Of a DNA stretch of 8,707 bases, positions 1 to 5,254 are shown piece after piece. How positions within the stretch are numbered: the stretch's first letter is position 1; each line of letters starts with the position of its first letter. Made by a program: the position numbers and the translations under genes. The DNA lies in contig CAIKYN010000045.1 of assembly GCA_903831635.1 (NCBI GenBank), positions 1 through 8,707 of the forward strand. The letters are read 5' to 3'. The DNA is from an uncultured Spartobacteria bacterium. Its GTDB lineage: Bacteria > Verrucomicrobiota > Verrucomicrobiia > Chthoniobacterales > UBA6821. Under the pieces are notes generated by a model. It saw only the letters and a list, made by a program, of their open reading frames with translations, was not told the DNA's origin and searched no databases.

Positions 1-801
1 AGGGACTCCAAGCTCCGCCGCGAGTAACTCGGGATCAACCGGCGTGCCCTGGGCCTTGGCCACGTCGATCATGTTCAGGGCGATGACCGTGGGGAGACCC
101 AGCTCCAGCACTTGGGTGATGAAGTACAAATTTCGCTCCAGGTGCGAGGCGTCGATCACACAGAGGATGCGCCCGGGTCGCGGCGTATCCTGGCGGAGAT
201 CCATCAGCACATCCCGTGTGATGCGCTCGTCTGGGGCGTGTGCGCCGAGGCTGTAACTCCCCGGAAGGTCGAGCAACTCGATCTTCTCCCCGTGCTGTCC
301 AATAAATTGGCCCGACTTCTTCTCGACGGTGACACCGGGATAGTTACCGACTTTTTGCCGCATTCCCGTCAGTGCGTTAAAGAGCGTGGTCTTGCCGCTA
401 TTGGGATTGCCCACCACGGCATAGGACTTCGGTTGGCTTGCCGCCGGATGAATCTCCGCATCGGGCCCCACTGGTGCATGGGAAATCGAGAGAACGGTTC
501 TACTGGCGCTCCTAGTGACCACATGGGCAGGAGGCACAATCGGCAGAGCTTTGCCTCCGTTCTCGGAACCTGTTTGATCAAGTTGCCCCAACACTTGGGC
601 TGCATCAGCATTGCGGATGCTGAGTTCGAAGCCTCGTAGGCGAAACTCCATCGGATCCCCGAGTGGCGCGCTCCGAATAAACGTAATGGTGGTTCCAAGA
701 AGAAGACCCATCTCCCTAAGACGCATCGCGAGTTGCTCGTCGCCGGGCAATTGGGTGATGACGGCCTGTTGGCCGGGCTTGAGTGAGGAAAGAGGAAGCA
801 T
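1..801 (-). CDS. feoB: FeoA-FeoB fusion, ferrous iron transporter, N-terminal part (cut by window edge)
   Basis: This is the N-terminal 267 codons of a ferrous iron importer, read in one uninterrupted frame from ATG at 801 to the window edge. Residues 1-73 form a FeoA (SH3-like) domain, recognisable from LREMGLLLGT and the APLGDPMEFRLRGFEL stretch. Residues 74-124 are a linker rich in Pro, Ala and Ser. From residue 127 the FeoB GTPase domain begins: G1 GNPNSGKT (131-138), switch region VGNYPGVTVEKKSG (151-164), G3 DLPG (178-181) and G4 NMID (243-246). The membrane permease part lies beyond the left edge. FeoB moves Fe2+ across the inner membrane and FeoA normally works as a separate partner; here they are covalently joined, as known in some Bacteroidetes. 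No ATG separates the domains between residue 51 and the G1 motif, so a split gene is unlikely. There is no clear Shine-Dalgarno. It lies 113 bp downstream of a fur-like gene with its own candidate promoter. The family call is very secure. Confidence 0.95.
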   Translation of the reverse strand, partial: MLPLSSLKPGQQAVITQLPGDEQLAMRLREMGLLLGTTITFIRSAPLGDPMEFRLRGFELSIRNADAAQVLGQLDQTGSENGGKALPIVPPAHVVTRSASRTVLSISHAPVGPDAEIHPAASQPKSYAVVGNPNSGKTTLFNALTGMRQKVGNYPGVTVEKKSGQFIGQHGEKIELLDLPGSYSLGAHAPDERITRDVLMDLRQDTPRPGRILCVIDASHLERNLYFITQVLELGLPTVIALNMIDVAKAQGTPVDPELLAAELGVP

Positions 802-836
802 GAGGGCGGTCTCGAAGCGTCTCTGGTCAGAGGGGA

Positions 837-864
837 ATGATACGAGATTGAGACGCAGTATCAA
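837..864 (-). promoter_or_regulatory. Candidate sigma70-type promoter for feoAB with overlapping inverted repeat
   Basis: On the minus strand TTGATA (864-859) and TATCAT (842-837) are separated by 16 bp. Each matches the -35/-10 consensus at 5 of 6 positions. A start site would fall near 830, leaving about 30 nt of leader before the feoAB ATG at 801. The element is overlapped by a perfect 6-bp inverted repeat, TGATAC (838-843) and GTATCA (858-863), and by a 7-3-7 repeat with one mismatch, TTGAGAC-gca-GTATCAA (848-864). A repressor bound here would cover the promoter, and the adjacent Fur-like protein is the obvious candidate. The repeats do not match the classical 7-1-7 Fur box, so the regulator is an inference. 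Confidence 0.5.
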
Positions 865-898
865 TTAGGAGGTTGATCAATGCTAGCGGAATATCAAT
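860..898. repeat. Three phased ATCAAT repeats in the fur-feoAB gap
   Basis: The hexamer ATCAAT occurs at 860-865, 876-881 and 893-898, at spacings of 16 and 17 bp. The middle copy belongs to a perfect 8-bp palindrome, TTGATCAA (873-880), and the first overlaps the -35 of the candidate feoAB promoter. Spacing of about one and a half helical turns is compatible with a multi-site operator, but the copies are short and could be chance. They lie just after the stop codon of the Fur-like gene. Confidence 0.35.
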
Positions 899-914
899 CG
901 TTTGGGTGGACCTT

Positions 915-1463
915 TTACCGTCCGTGGCTCGGTTTGCCGTTCGGAGTTTTCTTCCGGGAATCCTTAATCCCTTTGGAACCCTTTGATCCCTTGCCGCCTC
1001 TGAAATTTTTACAGGTGCCGAGCAGTCGGAGCATGTCGCAGCTTCCCTCGATCCTGAGTGCCTTCTGCGTTGGTGAGAACCCGAGCCTCCTCGTGATGCA
1101 GTTCTGCATGATGTCGATGTTCGGATCCTCGAACTCCACGATCTTGCGGCAGTCGACACAGATCAGATGATTGTGGTGCGGGCTGCGTAGGAAGTTCGGG
1201 TCGTAGAGCCGCTCTCCGCCGCCAAGCGAGATCTCCCGCAGCATGCCACTCTCCACCAGCAGGGAGATCGTCCGGTAAATCGTGGCACGGGAAACGGCGT
1301 GCCCTTTGCCGATTTTCGGCAAGAGATCCTCTGGGCGGAAATGATCGTCGTTGCGGAAGATCAGCGTGACCAACGCCTCGCGCTGCTTTGTGAAGCGGAG
1401 TCCCTTGGAAGCAAAGAACGCCTGAGCTTGACCGAGGATGGCTTGAAGGGATTGTTGATCCAT
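915..1463 (-). CDS. fur: Fur-family metal-responsive transcriptional regulator
   Basis: A 182-residue Fur-family repressor, which binds DNA as a metal-loaded dimer to control metal homeostasis genes. Residues 17-75 form the winged helix: LRFTKQREA, HFRPEDLL (from His41) and the recognition segment VSRATIYRTISLLVESGML (57-75). The wing is followed by the metal-binding HHNH (96-99) and the dimerisation region ICVDCRKIVEF with Cys102 and Cys105. A second cysteine pair, Cys142 and Cys151, is spaced more widely than the usual CxxC. The family normally ends near residue 150. This protein continues with about 30 basic, low-complexity residues containing GSKGSKG. The ATG at 1463 gives the expected N-terminus, without a visible Shine-Dalgarno. 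It starts 60 bp after nadE and precedes feoAB, which points to Fur proper rather than Zur or PerR, though the sequence alone does not settle the metal. Confidence 0.88.
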   Translation of the reverse strand: MDQQSLQAILGQAQAFFASKGLRFTKQREALVTLIFRNDDHFRPEDLLPKIGKGHAVSRATIYRTISLLVESGMLREISLGGGERLYDPNFLRSPHHNHLICVDCRKIVEFEDPNIDIMQNCITRRLGFSPTQKALRIEGSCDMLRLLGTCKNFRGGKGSKGSKGIKDSRKKTPNGKPSHGR

Positions 1464-1523
1464 CGTCTTAAGCCAGAAGTTGCATGAGGAAGCGGATCAC
1501 GAGAGGAGGAGAAGGGATAGCCA

Positions 1524-3152
1524 TCAGGGCGTATACCGTTGAGCGATCGGAAGGCGGCGCCCCATGCCAAAGGCGCGGCCGGTGACTTTCAGTCCTGGCG
1601 CAGCTTGTTCCCGCTTGTACTCATTGCGATCAACTAAGCCAGTGATGCGACGCACAAGTGCCTCCTCGTAGCCTCGTGCCACGATCTCATGGATCGGCAG
1701 ATTCTCCTCCACGTAGAGGGCCAGCACGGCATCTAGAAGATCATACGGCGGAAGGGAATCCTGATCGGTCTGGTTGGGGCGAAGCTCGGCACTAGGAGGC
1801 TTCTCGATGGTTGCTGCAGGAATAATTTCTTTCGTCCGGTTGATCCAGTTCGAAAGCTCGTAGACCAAGGTCTTGGGCAGATCGGAAATGACGGCGAGGC
1901 CTCCGCACATGTCGCCGTAGAGGGTGCAGTAGCCGACGGCCAACTCGCTCTTATTCCCGGTTGTCAGGAGGAGACTTCCAAACTTATTGGAGAGAGCCAT
2001 CATCGTGACTCCTCGCAGGCGTGCCTGAAGATTCTCCTCCGTGGCATCCTCGGAACGACCTTGGAAAGCCTCGCCTAAGCCGGAAACCATCATTTTGTAT
2101 GATTCCACAATGGGAAGGTTAAAGCATTTGATTCCAAGGTTTTCTGAAAGTGAAATGGCATCTTCCACGCTTCCTTCGGAGGAATAGGGTCCCGGCATGG
2201 CTGCGCCAATGACATGCTCTTTACCGAGGGCCTCGACAGCCAGTACCGCGGTCAAGGCGGAGTCAATTCCTCCGCTAAGACCCAATACCGCGCTCTTGAA
2301 TCCGCACTTCCTGAAGTAATCACGGAGGCCGAGCACTAGCGCTCGGTAAAGTTCACCCAGTTGATCGCCTTCTTCAGGCCGATACACATGGCTAGGCTCC
2401 TCAACAACAAGCAGTTGCTCTATGAATCCTGACATCTGTTGAACGCGATCTCCTTTGGCAGAGAAGGCCAAGGAGTGACCGTCAAAGACCAATTGGTCGT
2501 TACCACCCACGGAGTTGCAGTAGTAGATGGGCACTGCAAATCTCTGGGCCTGAGCGTTTAGCATCTGAAGTCTGCGCGCCGATTTCCCAAATTGGAACGG
2601 AGAGGCGCTGAGATTGATCAGGATGTCTGCTCCCGCCTTCACTAAATCCGCCGGGGGGTCGACACGATAAAGCGGGCCAGGCAGGAACTCCGGCGTCCAG
2701 AGGTCTTCGCAGATAGTAACACCAATCTTTTTCCCTCCGATCTCGATAGGAGCTGAGGCCTGACCGGGCTCGAAGTAGCGGGCCTCGTCAAAGACATCGT
2801 AGGTAGGGAGAAGCCTCTTGTGGATGATGACGGGCTCGTCGCCTTTCCTTAAAAATGCGGCTGCGTTATGAAACGGCTTGCCGTAGGCAGAGAGATTCCG
2901 ATCGATGAAGCCGACCAGCAGTGGCACCTCGCCAATCCCGGCGTGAATCCCGGAAAGCGCCTCGAGGTTTCTCTCAACGAACTCTCCCGCAAAGATCAGA
3001 TCGAGCGGTGGGTATCCGGGTATCGAAAGTTCGGGCGTCACCACGATCTCCGCACCATCCGCCACCAGCTCATGATAAGCGGCAAGGATCTTGGCGGAAT
3101 TCCCCGCAAAGTCACCGATGGTCGTGTTGATCTGGGCAATGCCGACTTTCAT
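1524..3152 (-). CDS. nadE: Glutamine-dependent NAD+ synthetase
   Basis: This 542-residue enzyme performs the last step of NAD biosynthesis, amidating nicotinate adenine dinucleotide with ATP and ammonia released from glutamine. The N-terminal nitrilase-like glutaminase domain (about 1-250) carries the Glu-Lys-Cys triad: Glu41 in VTPELSIPGYP, Lys112 in HKRLLPTYDVFDE and Cys148 in TICEDLW. The synthetase domain (about 265-542) has the ATP pyrophosphatase loop SGGIDS (293-298), TTGNKSELAVGY (397-408) and the downstream YGDMCGG. All key residues are present and the length is normal for the two-domain form. A GTG at 3191 would add 13 residues, but ATG at 3152 starts exactly at the conserved MKVGIAQIN and is preferred. 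No Shine-Dalgarno is visible. It diverges from nfo and may be co-transcribed with the Fur-like gene 60 bp downstream. Confidence 0.96.
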   Translation of the reverse strand: MKVGIAQINTTIGDFAGNSAKILAAYHELVADGAEIVVTPELSIPGYPPLDLIFAGEFVERNLEALSGIHAGIGEVPLLVGFIDRNLSAYGKPFHNAAAFLRKGDEPVIIHKRLLPTYDVFDEARYFEPGQASAPIEIGGKKIGVTICEDLWTPEFLPGPLYRVDPPADLVKAGADILINLSASPFQFGKSARRLQMLNAQAQRFAVPIYYCNSVGGNDQLVFDGHSLAFSAKGDRVQQMSGFIEQLLVVEEPSHVYRPEEGDQLGELYRALVLGLRDYFRKCGFKSAVLGLSGGIDSALTAVLAVEALGKEHVIGAAMPGPYSSEGSVEDAISLSENLGIKCFNLPIVESYKMMVSGLGEAFQGRSEDATEENLQARLRGVTMMALSNKFGSLLLTTGNKSELAVGYCTLYGDMCGGLAVISDLPKTLVYELSNWINRTKEIIPAATIEKPPSAELRPNQTDQDSLPPYDLLDAVLALYVEENLPIHEIVARGYEEALVRRITGLVDRNEYKREQAAPGLKVTGRAFGMGRRLPIAQRYTP

Positions 3153-3297
3153 CGATGGAATCGTATCAGAGCAATTCCTGTGATGCGGCACAAAAGTGTT
3201 CTGCGAGGGAAATGATCAAAACATCTCTAGCGAACTTTTCATTCTGTATTTTTCCTTTTCACTACTCCGCTTTATCTCCTTCATCCCATTCTTCCCT
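3153..3297. promoter_or_regulatory. Divergent spacer between nadE and nfo
   Basis: This 145-bp spacer must hold promoters for both genes. On the nfo side (about 3235-3297) the plus strand is strikingly pyrimidine-rich (runs of TTTTTCC, CTCC and TTCTTCC) and has no Shine-Dalgarno. On the nadE side an extended -10-like TGATACGAT lies on the minus strand at 3168-3160, only 7 nt before the ATG, with no matching -35. I cannot assign either promoter with confidence. Confidence 0.35.
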
Positions 3298-4179
3298 GTG
3301 AGCAAATCCTCTCCCACTGATCTCTTCCCTCTCCTCGGCTCCCATGTTCCAACCATCGGAGGAGTCGCCACAGCAATCGACAGAGCCGTTGGGATCGGCT
3401 GTACGGCGATGCAGATTTTCGTGAAGAACAACATGCAGTGGTTTGCGAAGCCGCTACCAGACGCCGATGCCAAGGCTTTCACCGAGCACCCCCTGCGTTC
3501 GCGGCTAGGGGTCGTGGTGGCTCATGCCGGCTATCTGATCAATCTCGGAGTCGAGGGCACCGAGAATCACGAAAAGTCCCTGAAATCTCTCTCCGACGAA
3601 ATGCTGCGCTGCGAACAACTCGGCATCCGCTCATTGGTCCTCCATCCGGGTTCCCATCTCGGCGCTGGGATTGAGGCCGGTACCGCCTGCGTGATTCGTA
3701 ATCTCGACCGACTGCATGGCGAACATCCGAACCTCAAGGTACGCATCACGCTTGAGACCACCGCCGGACAGGGTGCTTGTCTCGGGGCGCGCTTCGAGGA
3801 GATTGCGGCTATTCTTGCAGGGGTAAAGGACCCCAAGCGCCTGGAGGTCTGCCTCGACACTGCTCATGCCTTCGCTGCCGGATATGACCTCTCGGCTCCG
3901 AAGGGAGCGGAACAAACCTTTGCCGAGTTTGATCGAGTGATCGGGATGAACCGACTCTCCTGCCTTCATATCAATGACTCCAAAGCGAAGCTGGGATCAC
4001 GAGTCGATCGTCATGACAATCTCGGCAAGGGCCTGATTGGCCTCGATACCTTCCGCTGGATCATGCGCTCCCCGGAGCTCGCAACGATCCCGAAGATCCT
4101 CGAAACCCCGAAGGGAAAAGACCTCGCAGAGGACGTGGAAGCGATGGCCCTGCTGAGGAGTTTTCTGCAGAAGAACTGA
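3298..4179 (+). CDS. nfo: Endonuclease IV (AP endonuclease, deoxyribonuclease IV)
   Basis: A 293-residue zinc-dependent AP endonuclease of base-excision repair, which cuts the DNA backbone 5' of abasic sites and acts in the cytoplasm. It is a single TIM barrel and all the tri-zinc ligand motifs are visible in order: VAHAGYLINLG, LVLHPGSH, TLETTAGQG, CLDTAHAFAAGYD, CLHINDSK, SRVDRHDNLGKG and KILETPKG. These correspond to the His, His, Glu, Asp/His, His, Asp/His and Glu ligands of the family. The frame is open back to a GTG at 3196, but that extension encodes a hydrophobic pyrimidine-driven stretch unlike any endonuclease IV. GTG at 3298, ten codons before the conserved LLGSHV, gives a normal length. 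No Shine-Dalgarno precedes it, so the start is less certain than the function. It diverges from nadE and stands alone. Confidence 0.94.
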   Translation: MSKSSPTDLFPLLGSHVPTIGGVATAIDRAVGIGCTAMQIFVKNNMQWFAKPLPDADAKAFTEHPLRSRLGVVVAHAGYLINLGVEGTENHEKSLKSLSDEMLRCEQLGIRSLVLHPGSHLGAGIEAGTACVIRNLDRLHGEHPNLKVRITLETTAGQGACLGARFEEIAAILAGVKDPKRLEVCLDTAHAFAAGYDLSAPKGAEQTFAEFDRVIGMNRLSCLHINDSKAKLGSRVDRHDNLGKGLIGLDTFRWIMRSPELATIPKILETPKGKDLAEDVEAMALLRSFLQKN

Positions 4180-4193
4180 ATCCCGACTGTGTT

Positions 4194-4320
4194 AATATGG
4201 AACTCAGGAAAACAGGAAGTGCTTTAAGAGCTATAAAGTCCGTATAAAAATCTGGTCTCTCTTTTTAGATGGTTGTCGTGAATGCCTCCTCTTTTTTCGT
4301 GATTACCTGAGTTTCATATT
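4194..4320. repeat. 15-bp inverted repeat enclosing a 97-nt AT-rich loop
   Basis: The arm AATATGGAACTCAGG (4194-4208) is mirrored by CCTGAGTTTCATATT (4306-4320). Fourteen of 15 positions are Watson-Crick pairs and the other is G opposite T, which pairs as G-U in RNA. The enclosed 97 nt are AT-rich and contain TATAAA-like stretches and two T-runs, but no open reading frame of note. The element begins 14 nt after the nfo stop and ends 35 nt before the PUR-domain gene. It could be the stem of a structured leader or small RNA, a paired protein-binding site, or the ends of a very short mobile-element remnant. No target-site duplication is evident. Confidence 0.5.
4232..4248 (+). promoter_or_regulatory. 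Possible -10 elements for the PUR-domain gene
   Basis: Two TATAAA hexamers occur 11 bp apart (4232-4237 and 4243-4248) in the most AT-rich part of the gap. No good -35 lies at the right distance (TGCTTT and AAAACA are the hexamers there), so this is weak. If used, transcripts would carry a leader of about 100 nt that includes the right arm of the inverted repeat but not the left. Confidence 0.25.
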
Positions 4321-4355
4321 CAAAAGGCCTGTAGTTAATCCGGTTGATTTTAGGC

Positions 4356-4643
4356 ATGTCTGGTCTTAAAAATGCCGATCGTATGTACGAAGAAGAGAAC
4401 TCAGCCTACTCGAACGCCTACCGTCAGTATTCCCAGGACAATGTCCTCGGAATCCGTGAGCTTCAGGTGGAAAGGAAGTTCTTCCGCCTCGAAGTCCGTG
4501 AGAATGACCGCGGCCGCTTCCTGAGAATCACCGAAGAGAATCAGGGTCGTCGCAACACCGTGATCGTACCAGACTCCGGCTTCAGCGATTTTGCCAAGGC
4601 GATTACGGAGGTGCTTGCTTCGCAGACCCAGGCCGATTCCTAG
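4356..4643 (+). CDS. Small PUR-alpha-like nucleic-acid-binding protein
   Basis: A 95-residue protein with one PUR repeat, the fold of eukaryotic Pur-alpha that binds single-stranded DNA and RNA. Residues 33-88 carry the signature pattern: a first strand block IRELQVERKFFRLEVREN, then DRGRFLRITEENQGRR, the strand TVIVPDSG, and the helix FSDFAKAITEVL. The first 30 residues are polar and Tyr/Asn/Gln-rich, probably disordered. Bacterial members such as the one in Borrelia have a single repeat and form a dimer; their cellular role is poorly defined. An upstream in-frame TTG at 4344 is possible, but ATG at 4356 is simpler, with only a weak AGG nearby. It follows the long inverted-repeat gap and sits 51 bp before the ykgJ-like gene on the same strand. 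The fold assignment is by pattern recognition and fairly secure; the function is not known from this sequence. Confidence 0.78.
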   Translation: MSGLKNADRMYEEENSAYSNAYRQYSQDNVLGIRELQVERKFFRLEVRENDRGRFLRITEENQGRRNTVIVPDSGFSDFAKAITEVLASQTQADS

Positions 4644-4644
4644 A

Positions 4645-4668
4645 AGTTCTTAGATCTCACTAAGGACT
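4645..4668 (+). other. Hairpin between the PUR-domain and ykgJ-like genes
   Basis: AGTTCTTAG (4645-4653) pairs with CTAAGGACT (4660-4668), giving a 9-bp stem with one G-U pair and a 6-nt loop. It starts 2 nt after the PUR-gene stop codon. No T-run follows, so it is not a canonical intrinsic terminator. It may be a transcript-end or processing stem inside an operon. Confidence 0.4.
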
Positions 4669-4694
4669 CACTGCAGATCCGGGGAGAATAGGGG

Positions 4695-5216
4695 ATGACT
4701 GATACGAACGCCTCGCGGAGCACAGAGGATCTCTGCAGCAGTTGTGGAATGTGCTGTGACGGCGTGCTCTTTCACTCGGTCGAGCTCCAAACGGGAGACC
4801 AACCCAGAAAGCTTTCCGCGCTCGGGCTGAAGATCCGCAAGCAGAAGGGGATCGAATATTTCCTTCAGCCCTGCTCCGCGCACCGGGAAGTCGAGGGCAA
4901 ATGCTCCTGTGTGATCTATGAGGATCGCCCGGTACGATGCCGGGCCTTCGACTGCCAACAGCTCCGGGGCGTTCTCGCGGGCGAGATCACCGAGGCGGTC
5001 GCTCTGGTTAAAATCCGTGACGCACGTGAGCAGGTCGCTCTGGTCAATTCCCTGATGGCTCAGATCTCGGAAACAAATCCCAATCGATCCCTCGCCCATC
5101 GTGTCGCGAATGCGCTCACCCTTCCGAAGGATGGCGTTCCATCACCCCAGCATGATGAGCTCAAGCTCGCCATGGAGCATCTCGAGGCCTTCCTGGTAAA
5201 GGAATTCCGCGTTTAG
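4695..5216 (+). CDS. YkgJ-family cysteine-cluster protein
   Basis: A 173-residue cytoplasmic protein with the cysteine signature of the YkgJ/UPF0153 family, thought to bind zinc or an iron-sulphur cluster. The N-terminal CxxCxxCC is CSSCGMCC (14-21). It is followed by Cys60, Cys70 and Cys72, then the family motif VIYEDRPVRCRAFDC with Cys82 and Cys87. The rest (about 90-173) looks helical with no recognised domain. The biochemical role of the family is not established. This is the only gene here with a good ribosome binding site: GGGGAG at 8 nt before the ATG. It lies 51 bp after the PUR-domain gene and 38 bp before the glycosyltransferase on the same strand, so the three may be co-transcribed, though they share no obvious pathway. 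Confidence 0.85.
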   Translation: MTDTNASRSTEDLCSSCGMCCDGVLFHSVELQTGDQPRKLSALGLKIRKQKGIEYFLQPCSAHREVEGKCSCVIYEDRPVRCRAFDCQQLRGVLAGEITEAVALVKIRDAREQVALVNSLMAQISETNPNRSLAHRVANALTLPKDGVPSPQHDELKLAMEHLEAFLVKEFRV

Positions 5217-5254
5217 ATAAGAAACTCGTTCTCTAATTCCCGCCTCCGGCGTCC

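Noticed and set aside
112..639. Plus-strand frame of 175 codons
   Set aside because: Antisense to the FeoA-FeoB fusion, whose motifs are unmistakable on the other strand.
880..1170. Plus-strand frame of 96 codons preceded by a textbook-looking TAGGAGG before ATG
   Set aside because: It lies almost wholly antisense to the conserved C-terminal half of the Fur-like gene and its product resembles no family. The apparent ribosome binding site falls in the operator-like gap and is probably coincidental.
3160..3168. TGATACGAT 7 nt before nadE as a promoter for a leaderless transcript, echoing TGATAC near feoAB (838) and the methyltransferase (8036)
   Set aside because: No -35 fits, and the distance from the motif to the start codon differs in each case, so shared use is not supported.
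3196..3297. N-terminal extension of endonuclease IV with a hydrophobic, signal-peptide-like segment
   Set aside because: The hydrophobicity follows from pyrimidine-rich DNA; the enzyme is cytoplasmic and family members start near the LLGSHV strand.
4194..4320. A miniature inverted-repeat transposable element
   Set aside because: No target-site duplication and no second copy in this window; kept only as an unexplained inverted repeat.
4668..5099. Minus-strand frame of 143 codons
   Set aside because: Antisense to the ykgJ-like gene, which carries the cysteine signature; no recognisable protein on the minus strand.
5214..5238. Bulged stem TTAGATAAGAA / TTCTCTAA as a terminator after the ykgJ-like gene
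   Set aside because: Short, AT-rich, has a 3-nt bulge, overlaps the stop codon and has no following T-run.
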